DNA of 64,000 bases from Mucilaginibacter cryoferens (lineage in GTDB: Bacteria; Bacteroidota; Bacteroidia; Sphingobacteriales; Sphingobacteriaceae), in the NCBI RefSeq assembly GCF_014205845.1, contig NZ_JACHCR010000002.1:80980-144979 (forward strand), read 5' to 3'. A program made the position numbers and the translations under genes. The notes beneath the pieces are model-generated. The model was not told where the DNA came from. It did no database searches and saw only the letters and a program-made list of their open reading frames with translations. Below, in pieces: positions 17,945 to 26,340 of the stretch (positions are counted from its first letter, which is position 1; each line of letters begins with the position of its first letter).

Positions 17945-18115
17945 GGTGTTCGCTTTTTTGGAGATATAAGTGGGGTGTATTTTAGCCGAACACTTATTTA
18001 GTTGAATATTAGTTTGTTAGGTGTTCGCTTTGCTTTATTGCTTGAAATGGATGCTTAATGTATGGTATTGATAGTCAGTATTTTGAATTTTTATAGTATT
18101 TAAGCCCGAACACCC
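17945..18115. repeat. GTGTTCG/CGAACAC intergenic repeats
   Basis: GGTGTTCG at 17945-17952 and about 18020-18027, and CGAACAC at 17987-17993 and about 18107-18113, form two facing pairs in a 268-bp spacer between convergent genes. Confidence 0.45.
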
Positions 18116-18149
18116 GGTTTTAGAAAATCCGAACGCCGGGGCTGGTTAA

Positions 18150-18187
18150 AGAGCTTACGATCTTGAAAATATCGTAAGCTCTTTTGC
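18150..18187. terminator. bidirectional terminator
   Basis: AGAGCTTACGAT (18150-18161) pairs perfectly with ATCGTAAGCTCT (18171-18182) over a 9-nt loop, with TTTT on the plus side. It lies just beyond the minus-strand GH92 stop, where the opposite side offers TTTAACC, and probably serves both directions. Confidence 0.8.
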
Positions 18188-18198
18188 ATTATAAAAAT

Positions 18199-20484
18199 TT
18201 ACTTGCCGGGCCTGTCGGTAAGTTTGGTACCCCATTGCAGGTTGGGCTTTGGGCCCATCACAAACTCGAGTGTGCCTCCGTTTATGATTTCTTGTTGAGT
18301 GATATAGGTATGCGTAAACGGTTTACCATTAAGCGCCGCCGACTGAATATAAATGTTTTTGGGCGAGCTGTTAGGTGCCAGCACCGTAAAGGTTTTATTT
18401 AAGGGGAGTTGCATTACCGATTTTTTCATCACCGGTGTCCCTATCACATAAATACCACCGGCCGGGTTAACCGGGTAAAACCCCATGGCGCTAAAAACAT
18501 ACCAGGCCGACATCTGTCCGCAGTCCTCATTACCTGCATAGCCAGATGAGGAAGTATTATACAATTCGCTGCAAATTTTGGCTACATAAAATTGTGTTTT
18601 CCAGGACTGGCCGGCATAATTATACAAATAAGATATGTGGTGACTTGGCTCGTTGCCATGTGCATATTGCCCAATAAAGCCCGACGCATTGCCATTTACC
18701 TCACCAGGCTTACTGTTGAGGGTAAAGAAAGTGTCGAGTTTGGCCGTAAAATTATCATCTCCACCAGTTAAGGCTATCAGTCCTTTAACATCCTGTGGTA
18801 CATACCAATAATATTGCCAGGCATTGCCTTCGGTATATGGGTTGCCCCCGTTACCTCCGTATTGTAGCGGGTTAAATGGCGAAAGCCATTTGCCATCGGT
18901 GTTTTTAGCCCTAAAAAAGCCGCTTTGCGCATCGTAGAGATTTTTGAAATATTGCGAGCGCTGTATAAAATGTGCGTAGTCGGCAGTTTTATGAAGCTTT
19001 TTGGCCAATTGAGCTACACACCAATCGTCGTATGCCATTTCCAGTGTAAGTGATACCGATTGCGATTGCACATTTTCTGGCATATAGCCATATTTTTCCC
19101 AGGCCTTAAGCGGCGAACCGGGATGGTCTGTAACCGACGAGTTTTTAACCGCCTCGTAAGCCTGGTTAATATCAATGCCCGGTGTTCCCTTAAGCACGGC
19201 ATCAACAATAACCGGAATGGCGTGGTTGCCTATCATACAGTAATTCTCTTGCCCCCACAATTGCCATATGGGCAGGTAACCATAAGCTTTGTACTGGCTT
19301 ATCATACTGTTAGCAAACCCTGCGCTCCGTTCGGGTTGTACAAGCGTATATAGGGGATGCGCTGCGCGATAGGTATCCCACAAAGAGAAAGTGCTGTAAA
19401 ACCCGCCTTTGCTATGGTGTACCGTATAGTCGATAGCTGTATAATCTCCGTTCACATCGGCGTAATTATTGGGTTGGATGAAAGTGTGGTACAATGCAGT
19501 GTAAAATATTTGCTTTTGTTGCTCGGTGCCGTCAACTCTTATTTTCTCCAGTTCCTTTTCCCATTTGGCATCGGCCTGCGCAACGGTTTTATTAAAATCC
19601 CAGCCAGGGATCTCGGTTACCAGGTTTAATCTGGCATTTTGAGTGCTCACGGTAGATAAGGCTACTTTGGCCAGTACAGGGCTGCCGTCTGAAGTATCAA
19701 AATCAAGAACAGCCCGCAGATCGGTACCGTTTAACAGCGCCTGATTAAAGTATTGACTGCCACCATCTACCAGATCATTGTTTTTGATCGCTTTATTAAA
19801 CTCGGCATAAAAATAAACCTTCCTTAACTTTGCCCAGCCGGTTATCACCCTAAAACCTTCAATAGTATGCTCATTCACCATATGAAACTGGGCTGCAATA
19901 ACTTTACAGCCAAAGTTTGGTTTTTTAAGCGAATGGTTAAGATCGATAACTACTTTGGCATTACCATTTTTGGGGAATGTGTATTTATGAAAGCCGGCAT
20001 GCTCTGTAGCTGTAAGTTCTACATTTACATTATAATCATCCAGCTTAACCTGGTAATAACCCGCCCTTGCCGATTCGTTACTATGCGAAAACCTCGACCC
20101 GTAGCCACTGCCAACCTGCTGCGCATTACCCGCCCTGGTTTTTTCATCGCCGGTGTAAGGCATAAACAGTATATCAAAAAGATCGGGCGCGCCCGTGCCA
20201 CTTAAATGGGTGTGACTAAAACCCGCAATAAAGTTATCGTTATGATCGTACCCACAGGCTGCATCCCACTCGGGTTCGTCGCGTGTATCGGGGCTTAGTT
20301 GTACCATGCCAAATGGTACAGTAGCCCCCGGATAATTATTGCCCGATAAGCTGCCTTTTACAGCGCCTGTGCCAATAAAGGGATTTACGTAAGCGGTGAG
20401 TTGTTTTTTTGTTTGAGCTTGGGTTGTAAGCGAAATAACTAAAAGCACGCCAAAAATGCGTACGCTTTTGTAGATATTGATCAT
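18199..20484 (-). CDS. GH92 family alpha-mannosidase
   Basis: A 761-residue secreted enzyme with a signal peptide ending in TTQAQ (about residue 24). The family start YVNPFIGTGAVKG, the motif PGATVPFGMVQLSPDT, GFSHTHLSGTG, and the C-terminal GNEDCGQMSAWYVFSAMGFY are GH92 signatures. GH92 enzymes are calcium-dependent, inverting exo-alpha-mannosidases that trim alpha-1,2, 1,3, 1,4 or 1,6 mannose from N-glycans or fungal mannans. Length is typical. It is downstream of, and in the same direction as, the AraC regulator, with a 124-bp gap, so it may be part of the same regulated locus as the fucose genes. The linkage specificity cannot be read from the sequence. Confidence 0.93.
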   Translation of the reverse strand: MINIYKSVRIFGVLLVISLTTQAQTKKQLTAYVNPFIGTGAVKGSLSGNNYPGATVPFGMVQLSPDTRDEPEWDAACGYDHNDNFIAGFSHTHLSGTGAPDLFDILFMPYTGDEKTRAGNAQQVGSGYGSRFSHSNESARAGYYQVKLDDYNVNVELTATEHAGFHKYTFPKNGNAKVVIDLNHSLKKPNFGCKVIAAQFHMVNEHTIEGFRVITGWAKLRKVYFYAEFNKAIKNNDLVDGGSQYFNQALLNGTDLRAVLDFDTSDGSPVLAKVALSTVSTQNARLNLVTEIPGWDFNKTVAQADAKWEKELEKIRVDGTEQQKQIFYTALYHTFIQPNNYADVNGDYTAIDYTVHHSKGGFYSTFSLWDTYRAAHPLYTLVQPERSAGFANSMISQYKAYGYLPIWQLWGQENYCMIGNHAIPVIVDAVLKGTPGIDINQAYEAVKNSSVTDHPGSPLKAWEKYGYMPENVQSQSVSLTLEMAYDDWCVAQLAKKLHKTADYAHFIQRSQYFKNLYDAQSGFFRAKNTDGKWLSPFNPLQYGGNGGNPYTEGNAWQYYWYVPQDVKGLIALTGGDDNFTAKLDTFFTLNSKPGEVNGNASGFIGQYAHGNEPSHHISYLYNYAGQSWKTQFYVAKICSELYNTSSSGYAGNEDCGQMSAWYVFSAMGFYPVNPAGGIYVIGTPVMKKSVMQLPLNKTFTVLAPNSSPKNIYIQSAALNGKPFTHTYITQQEIINGGTLEFVMGPKPNLQWGTKLTDRPGK

Positions 20485-20608
20485 ATTTTAGGCTGGTATT
20501 TTTATTAAACCCAATAACAGGGTATTTTGAATTTGATAAAAATATGCTTATCCCGCCGGATGTTAAATAGACAATATCTTAAATTGAATGGACAATTTGC
20601 TGAAATAA

Positions 20609-21511
20609 TTACCCGGTATTTTTTGCAGTAACGCGGTACTGCTCTGGCGATGAGCCAATATATTTTTTGAAAATGCGCGAGAAATAATAGGGGTCTTCGT
20701 AACCCAGGTGGGCAGCCACCGCCTTTATTTTATCGCCATTGGCGTATAATAGCTGGCAGGCTTTCTGCATTTTAAGGTGGATAAAATAGTCGATAGGTGG
20801 CATTCCGGTTGCCTTGCGAAAAAGGTTAGAAAAATGCGATACCGATAAATTATGTTTGCCGGCCATATCTTCAACACTTAGTTTTTTGTTGAGGTTATCG
20901 CGCATGTTGTGGATTGTTTTGGTGATAATGTCGCCTTCATCATCCGTATCGTGCTGAATGTGCCGCTCGGGCATTAAAAAAGTAGCTATAATGTGGTACA
21001 GGCAAAAGCAGGCGCTATTGATGTTCTCCAGGCTGTAACCCATTTCCAGCGTTTGATAAATATTATGCCAGATAGTTATAGCATTTTCATTAAACGGAAT
21101 ATGTACCGGCCCCCTGGTAATGCTTAAATTAAGCGATCTGTTAAATTCATCTATCTTATCGCCGGTAAAATGCACCCAATAAATGGTCCAGGGATCATCA
21201 TTATCGGCCCAGTAACGTATATATTTATCGGTTGCCGGTATTAGTATAAACTGATTGCTGTGTACTTCAAAACGTTTGTTATCAACAATGTAATGGCCTT
21301 TGCCTTGCAGGCAATATATTAATATGTTGTCTTCGCAGCCTTTACGGCGCTCGCGATAGTGGAACGATGCTTTAGGAAAATAACCTATATGTGTAATGTA
21401 GATGTGAAAAAGCTCCGGGTCGCGTGTTTTGGCATCACGAAGCACTTTTTGAGGAATGCTGATGAATTTTTCACCCTCAAAACCCTGCCGTCTTTTAAAG
21501 CTGTTGCTCAT
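20609..21511 (-). CDS. AraC family transcriptional regulator
   Basis: A 300-residue regulator. The N-terminal half (about 35-150) is a cupin-like sugar-sensing domain (ILIYCLQGKGHYIVDNKRFEV). The C-terminal half (about 195-295) holds two helix-turn-helix motifs with the AraC signature (KLSVEDMAGKHNLSVSHFSNLFRK and KAVAAHLGYEDPYYFSRIFKK, each shortened here to the key part: SVSHFSNLFRK; LGYEDPYYFSRIFKK). It is divergent from the fucose catabolic operon across 428 bp that contain a large palindrome and a terminator hairpin, making it the likely local activator responding to a sugar such as fucose. No hybrid two-component or ECF sigma regulator is beside the SusC/D genes, so this may be the main regulator. 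Confidence 0.93.
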   Translation of the reverse strand: MSNSFKRRQGFEGEKFISIPQKVLRDAKTRDPELFHIYITHIGYFPKASFHYRERRKGCEDNILIYCLQGKGHYIVDNKRFEVHSNQFILIPATDKYIRYWADNDDPWTIYWVHFTGDKIDEFNRSLNLSITRGPVHIPFNENAITIWHNIYQTLEMGYSLENINSACFCLYHIIATFLMPERHIQHDTDDEGDIITKTIHNMRDNLNKKLSVEDMAGKHNLSVSHFSNLFRKATGMPPIDYFIHLKMQKACQLLYANGDKIKAVAAHLGYEDPYYFSRIFKKYIGSSPEQYRVTAKNTG

Positions 21512-21652
21512 CTAAAAATAATATATGGTGTAATTGGTTTTCAGTTGGATACTACATTTAAGGTAATGTAACATCGCACATAAAGGCTGCTATTATAGGC
21601 AAAACAATTTGCAAATACAATCATTTATACCCAATTGTTAACGGGGCGCAGT

Positions 21653-21698
21653 ATTATTCTGCTAAATACTAATTCATCATTGTGTTTAGCAGAATAAT
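21653..21698. promoter_or_regulatory. 14-bp perfect inverted repeat, candidate operator
   Basis: ATTATTCTGCTAAA (21653-21666) and TTTAGCAGAATAAT (21685-21698), separated by 18 nt, in the divergent AraC/fucose-operon spacer. No T-tract follows on either strand, so it is not a terminator. Its position suits a regulator site. Confidence 0.6.
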
Positions 21699-21822
21699 CC
21701 ATTAAAAAAAATGTTTTAACTATTATAAACTACCAAACAGGGTTTTACTTTTGGTTAATTCATAATAACCAAATATAACCGGGTCTGTTGATCCTGCTTT
21801 TGAAAAATTTGTTGATTATAAC

Positions 21823-21864
21823 TTTACAACAGGCGAACCGAAACCGCCTGTTGTAAACTTTTTT
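21823..21864 (+). terminator. strong terminator hairpin upstream of the fucose operon
   Basis: TTTACAACAGGCG (21823-21835) pairs perfectly with CGCCTGTTGTAAA (21845-21857), 9-nt loop, followed by CTTTTTT. It points toward the SDR gene, whose ATG is 76 bp further on, with no gene before it on this strand. It may be a leader attenuator or the end of a small RNA. Confidence 0.75.
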
Positions 21865-21939
21865 ATAAGGTAAAAGCCTTGAGGTTTAAATATTAAAGCA
21901 TGGTGTGCTCTTTTTTCGCCGGCTTCAACTATAACATAT

Positions 21940-22752
21940 ATGCTACTAAAAAACAAAGTGATTTTTTTAACCGGCGGCACCGAAGGTATTGGCTTTGAGT
22001 GCGCTAAAATATACCGCGCCGCGGGGGCTAAGCTCAGTATTATATCTAACTCGGCGCCGAGTATTGAGGCCGCACGATTGAAATTACAATCAGACGAGAT
22101 CTTGTACCTGAACGCCGACGTTGCCTCTGCAACGGATGTACAGCAGGCTATTATTAAAACGGTAAGCTACTTTGGCAAAATTGATGTGATCCATAACAAC
22201 GCCGGTATTAGTAATCCTTCAAAAGCCCTACACGAAACTACTGAAGATGAATGGAATGCCCTTTTTAACGTAAACGTGAAAGGCATTTTTAACACCACCC
22301 GTTTCGGGATTGATGAATTAAAGAAAACACGGGGCAATATATTAAACACAGGCAGTCTTGTGGGCGATATCGGGCAGGAAATTCATGCCGCGTATAGCGC
22401 AACCAAGGGGGCTATCAATACGCTAACCAAATCAATGGCATTAGATTACGCGCCTTACGGCATCAGGGTTAATGCCGTTGCACCTGCCGGTGTATGGACA
22501 CCTATGCTGCGGGTATGGAGCAAGCAGCAACCCGATGCCAACTCTATTGAAAGCTACCTGGATGATATTCATGCGTTGGGTTATTGCCCCGAGGGAGATG
22601 TGGTGGCCGATGTATGTTTGTTTTTAATATCAGACCAGGCCCGTTTTGTAACCGGCTGTATTTTGCCGGTTACCGGTGGTGCCGAGTTAGGCTATCGCAG
22701 GGTTGTAAATCAAACCATTCAATCTATCCCGCAAAAAAACAACCTTATATAA
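21940..22752 (+). CDS. SDR oxidoreductase, probable L-fucose or 2-keto-3-deoxy-L-fuconate dehydrogenase
   Basis: A 270-residue short-chain dehydrogenase. NAD(P) motif TGGTEGIG at residues 11-18, NNAG near residue 89, catalytic Ser in GSLVG, and Y152-x-x-x-K156 (YSATK). It is followed by L-fuconate dehydratase with one base between stop and next ATG, so the two are translationally coupled. In the non-phosphorylated fucose pathway, SDR enzymes perform either the first step (L-fucose to fuconolactone) or the oxidation of 2-keto-3-deoxy-L-fuconate; context fits both. Cytoplasmic. Cofactor preference is not clear: no acidic residue directly after the second strand is evident (LSIISNS), which slightly favours NADP use. 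Confidence 0.88.
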   Translation: MLLKNKVIFLTGGTEGIGFECAKIYRAAGAKLSIISNSAPSIEAARLKLQSDEILYLNADVASATDVQQAIIKTVSYFGKIDVIHNNAGISNPSKALHETTEDEWNALFNVNVKGIFNTTRFGIDELKKTRGNILNTGSLVGDIGQEIHAAYSATKGAINTLTKSMALDYAPYGIRVNAVAPAGVWTPMLRVWSKQQPDANSIESYLDDIHALGYCPEGDVVADVCLFLISDQARFVTGCILPVTGGAELGYRRVVNQTIQSIPQKNNLI

Positions 22753-22753
22753 A

Positions 22754-24001
22754 ATGATCAAAAATATACAAGTTGATGATATTCGTTATAAGCTGGATGG
22801 TGCAGCCGGCAGCGACGCTATACACACCGATCCGGTTTACTCTTACGCCGTAACCCGTTTATTTGATGATAGCGGCCACACAGGTGTTGGCTTTGCTTTT
22901 ACTTTGGGCGAGGGTAACAACCTGGTTTGCAAAGCGGCGCAGTACTATGCTGATAAAATAAAGGGACGGGATATTGAAGATACGATGGCCAATTTTGGCG
23001 ATTTATTTAAGAGTTTATCTAACGATCAGCAATTTCGTTGGCTTGGGCCGCATAAAGGGGTAGTGCATTTGGCGCTTGCTTCGGTTACCAATGCCTGTTA
23101 CGATCTTTGGGCCAAAAAACGAGGTGTTCCGCTTTGGAAATTATTGCTGGATCTATCGCCCGCGCAGATTGTTGCCACGCTCGATCTTTCTTATTTAGAG
23201 GATGAGTTGAACGAATATCAGGCTATAAAAATGCTGGCCTCACAGCAGGCAAGCCGCCCGGTGCGCGAAGGTATACTTACTGCAGGATATCCAGGTTATG
23301 ATACCTCCATAGGCTGGTTCAATTATTCTGATGAGAAAGTTAAGGAAAATTGCAAAATAGCTTTGGCCGAAGGTTTTACAGCTATGAAGTTAAAAGTGGG
23401 TTCGGTTAACCCCGAGCGGGATATCCGCCGGGCGCATATTGTAAGGGAAGTTGCCGGTAACAATGTAAAGGTAATGCTTGATGCCAATCAGCAATGGAAC
23501 CTGCCGCAGGCTATATCTATATGCAATAAGCTAAAGAGTATGAACCCGTATTGGATAGAAGAACCCACCCATCCGGATGATGTACTGGCTCATAAAACCT
23601 TAGCTAACGCGATAGCTCCATTAAAGCTTGCTTTGGGCGAGCATGTGCCCAATAAAATCATCTTTAAAAATTACCTGCAAACGGGTTCTGCATCATTTAT
23701 ACAAGTAGATGCGGTAAGAGTAGGGGGAGTAAGCGAATTTATCACTGTAAGTTTACTGTGTAAAAAATACGGGGTACCCGTTGTGCCGCATGTAGGCGAT
23801 ATGGGCCAGCTGCATCAGCACCTGGTATTATTTAACCATATAGCCATGGGGCACGAGGCTTTGTTTTTAGAACATATCCCTCACCTGCAAAAACATTTTG
23901 TAAACCCGGTAAATATTAGTGGCGGCGTATACCAAACCCCACAGGTACCCGGAAGTAGCTGCGATTTGAAAATACTTGCCCCACCCAACCCTCCCCGGTA
24001 G
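22754..24001 (+). CDS. L-fuconate dehydratase
   Basis: A 415-residue enolase-superfamily acid-sugar dehydratase that converts L-fuconate to 2-keto-3-deoxy-L-fuconate. Catalytic bases are K212/K214 (MKLKVG) and H346 (PHVGDMGQLHQH); magnesium ligands are D243 (DANQQW), E269 (IEEPTHPDD) and E296 (GEH). Residue spacing matches the described Xanthomonas FucD almost exactly (Lys220 and His351 there, a shift of five to six). The GYPGYDTSIGWFNYSDEKV region is typical of fuconate rather than galactarate or mandelate members. The C-terminal residues APPNPPR are encoded by an interspersed repeat that begins at 23978, so the native end has been replaced or extended. Cytoplasmic; second gene of the operon. 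Confidence 0.93.
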   Translation: MIKNIQVDDIRYKLDGAAGSDAIHTDPVYSYAVTRLFDDSGHTGVGFAFTLGEGNNLVCKAAQYYADKIKGRDIEDTMANFGDLFKSLSNDQQFRWLGPHKGVVHLALASVTNACYDLWAKKRGVPLWKLLLDLSPAQIVATLDLSYLEDELNEYQAIKMLASQQASRPVREGILTAGYPGYDTSIGWFNYSDEKVKENCKIALAEGFTAMKLKVGSVNPERDIRRAHIVREVAGNNVKVMLDANQQWNLPQAISICNKLKSMNPYWIEEPTHPDDVLAHKTLANAIAPLKLALGEHVPNKIIFKNYLQTGSASFIQVDAVRVGGVSEFITVSLLCKKYGVPVVPHVGDMGQLHQHLVLFNHIAMGHEALFLEHIPHLQKHFVNPVNISGGVYQTPQVPGSSCDLKILAPPNPPR

Positions 24002-24115
24002 GGAGGGCTTTAAGAAATCTTATGCCTCCATTGTAGATGAAGACATAAAAGAAGATTTATAAATAAAAATTTTAATTAATAAAGTCTCCCCTTTAGGGGG
24101 AGATTTAGAGGAGGC
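23978..24115. repeat. palindromic element inserted over fucD 3' end
   Basis: About 138 bp. The left end reads GCCCCACCCAACCCTCCCC with a CCCTCCCC/GGGAGGG hairpin, and the right end is the inverted counterpart (AGTCTCCCCTTTAGGGGGAG then TTTAGAGGAGGC). The left end is translated as the fucD C-terminus; the right end supplies GAGGAGG (24108-24114) five bases before the symporter ATG. Same family as 53201-53318 and 14362-14396. Confidence 0.65.
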
Positions 24116-24119
24116 ATAC

Positions 24120-25775
24120 ATGATACATACACCAGATCTGATAATTAGTGCCTTATATATAGCTGTGATATTTATCATAGGGTTATGGTCGGGTATACGG
24201 CATCAGCGCAAAACAAGAAATAATAATAACGAGGCTGGTGAGTACTTTCTGGCAGGTAAAAAACTGCGCTGGCCAATGATAGGGCTGGCTTTGTTTGCTA
24301 CCAATATTTCTTGCGTACACTTGGTGAGCCTGGCGCAAAGCGGGTTTGATACCGGCTTGCTTAACGGCGATTTTGAATGGATGGCTGCATTTACACTGAT
24401 ATTGCTGGCTCTATTTTTTGCGCCTTTCTATATCAAATCCGGCGTATCAACATTACCCGATTTTTTGGAGAAACGTTATGACCGTGCCAGTCGCGACTGG
24501 CTGGCTATTATATCTGTAGTATCGGCCGTATTGATCCATATTGCTTTCTCTTTATTAGCAGGTGGTATTGTATTACATACTTTGTTTGGGGTAGATATGT
24601 ATACCAGTGTTATAATTATCTCTGTTATTACTACTATATATACGGTAGTTGGTGGTTTAACCGCTGTAGTGGTAACAGAATCTATTCAAACGGTGGTGCT
24701 TTTAGGTGGTGCCATTATTATGAGTATTGCCGCCTATACCAAAATGGGGGGCTGGGAGCCTATGGTTGAAGTATTGAAACACAGTGGTCAGCTCAATAAA
24801 CTATCTATGCTGCGCCCGCACGGTGATGCCAGCGGGATGCCCTGGTACGCGGTGTTTTTAGGCTACCCGGTATTAGGTATTTGGTATTGGTGTGCCGATC
24901 AAACCATTGTACAGCGTGTTTTAGGTGCAAAGGATGTGAACCATGCAAGGGTTGGGCCGCTATTTTGCGGGTTTATAAAAATATTGCCTGTTTTTATTTT
25001 TGTGATGCCGGGGCTGTTTGCCTATACACTGGCCCAAAGCGGGCATTTGGATATTTCGGCCTTGAAAAGTGTGGTTAACGGTAAGGAGGTGGTGAACAGT
25101 AAAGGTATTTATACCCTCATGATCACCCAGCTTATCCCTCCCGGATTGATAGGGGTATTGGTGGCCGCGTTATTGTCGGGCTTAATGAGCCAGATCTCGG
25201 GAGCGTTAAACTCTATATCAACCATTGTAAGCTACGATATTTACAAACGATACAAGCCCGAGGCTACTGATAAAAAACTGGTGAGTATAGGCAAGATAGC
25301 CGCAGGGATAGCACTCATTGTATCGTTACTGATGCTGCCCCTGCTTAATAGTTACGAGAGTATATTTAACGGGCTCAACGATATTATTGCCCATATAGCA
25401 CCGCCTATAACCTGTGTGTTTTTATTGGGTGTGTTTTGGGATAAAGCATCGGCTATAGCTGCAAAGTATACATTGTGGATAGGCTCGGTAATAGGAGTGG
25501 TGGTATTTATAATAGGTAAAGTTTACCCTGTAAGTGCTATAGGCTCCATACCTTTTATGATGATGGCCTTTTACCTTTTTGTCATCTGCCTGTTTATGCA
25601 AATTGTATTATCCTACGTGTACCCTGTTGTACATACTAAAGAAAGCGCTGCACTTTATTGGAAATCGCCGTGGGAGCCATTACGTGGAGCGGCCTGGAGT
25701 GGCCTGGGCAATTATAAAGTGCTTTCGGTTTTGCTGATAGGCATAATGGTTGTATTGTTTTACATTTTTAGATAA
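24120..25775 (+). CDS. sodium/solute symporter (SSS family), likely fucose transporter
   Basis: A 551-residue inner-membrane carrier with about 14 hydrophobic segments, beginning IISALYIAVIFIIGLWSGI. SSS hallmarks include GEYFLAGKKLRWPMIGLALFATNIS (trimmed: AGKKLRWPMIGLALFATNIS), the GGLTAVVVTESIQ stretch, YWCADQTIVQRVLGAKD, and SGLMSQISGALNSISTIVS with sodium-site Ser residues. Homologues take up sugars with Na+ (SglT type). Placed between fuconate dehydratase and the mutarotase, it most probably imports L-fucose after extracellular fucosidases release it. The start codon has a strong SD (GAGGAGG) contributed by the preceding repeat, unusual for this phylum. Confidence 0.93.
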   Translation: MIHTPDLIISALYIAVIFIIGLWSGIRHQRKTRNNNNEAGEYFLAGKKLRWPMIGLALFATNISCVHLVSLAQSGFDTGLLNGDFEWMAAFTLILLALFFAPFYIKSGVSTLPDFLEKRYDRASRDWLAIISVVSAVLIHIAFSLLAGGIVLHTLFGVDMYTSVIIISVITTIYTVVGGLTAVVVTESIQTVVLLGGAIIMSIAAYTKMGGWEPMVEVLKHSGQLNKLSMLRPHGDASGMPWYAVFLGYPVLGIWYWCADQTIVQRVLGAKDVNHARVGPLFCGFIKILPVFIFVMPGLFAYTLAQSGHLDISALKSVVNGKEVVNSKGIYTLMITQLIPPGLIGVLVAALLSGLMSQISGALNSISTIVSYDIYKRYKPEATDKKLVSIGKIAAGIALIVSLLMLPLLNSYESIFNGLNDIIAHIAPPITCVFLLGVFWDKASAIAAKYTLWIGSVIGVVVFIIGKVYPVSAIGSIPFMMMAFYLFVICLFMQIVLSYVYPVVHTKESAALYWKSPWEPLRGAAWSGLGNYKVLSVLLIGIMVVLFYIFR

Positions 25776-25781
25776 GGGCAT

Positions 25782-26255
25782 ATGTTTGGCAAAATAAATC
25801 CAGTTACGCTAATTTCTGTTATTGCTTTTGTTTGCTGCGCCTACCTCCTGGTTAGTAACGTAAAGCAGCACAATCAGCTAATGCTGCAAAAGAATAGTGC
25901 ATTTAAATTGCCGCCGGTACAGCGTTTTGGTATGGTAACCGGCTTAAAGCCCGAAAAGGTGGCGTACTATAAACAATTACATGCCCACGTATGGCCAGGT
26001 GTGTTAAAAAAAATAAAGGAGTGTAACATTCGTAATTACTCCATCTATATTCAAAAAATAGAAGGCAAGTACTTTTTGTTTAGCTATTTTGAGTATGCCG
26101 GCAATAATATGAAAGCCGATATGGCCAAAATGGCTGCCGATACCACCACCCAACGCTGGTGGAAAGAAACCGATCCTACACAGAACCCGCTTCCGGAAGC
26201 CTTAGCTCAAAAAAAGCAATGGCAAAACATGGAAGAGGTATTTCATACCAACTAG
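25782..26255 (+). CDS. membrane-anchored L-rhamnose/L-fucose mutarotase
   Basis: A 157-residue protein. Residues about 48-150 form a RhaM/DUF718 mutarotase domain (QRFGMVTGLKPEKVAYYKQL, HAHVWPGVLKKIKECNIRNY, then the Trp pair in TTQRWWKETDPTQNP). Such enzymes interconvert alpha and beta anomers of 6-deoxy sugars. Unlike the roughly 105-residue cytoplasmic family members, it has an N-terminal hydrophobic segment (about residues 8-26, VTLISVIAFVCCAYLLVSN) preceded by one Lys, so it is probably anchored in the inner membrane, perhaps facing the periplasm. It starts 6 bp after the symporter stop. Given its neighbours, fucose is the likelier substrate. Confidence 0.88.
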   Translation: MFGKINPVTLISVIAFVCCAYLLVSNVKQHNQLMLQKNSAFKLPPVQRFGMVTGLKPEKVAYYKQLHAHVWPGVLKKIKECNIRNYSIYIQKIEGKYFLFSYFEYAGNNMKADMAKMAADTTTQRWWKETDPTQNPLPEALAQKKQWQNMEEVFHTN

Positions 26256-26273
26256 TGTTAAGTTAATAATACT

Positions 26274-26340
26274 AAGTCGAAAGTCTTAAGTATATAAAAA
26301 AGAAAAATCCGACTTAGGACTTCTGACTAAAGACTGTTGA
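26274..26340. repeat. GACTT-rich palindromic repeat, copy 1
   Basis: AAGTCGAAAGTCTTAAGT is mirrored by GACTTAGGACTTCTGACT across an A-rich loop. Similar GACTT/AAGTC clusters are at 39123-39200 and 50285-50365. It probably ends the fucose catabolic operon. Confidence 0.5.

Noticed and set aside
21653..21698. Terminator for AraC or an upstream gene
   Set aside because: No T-tract on either strand, so it was listed as a candidate operator.
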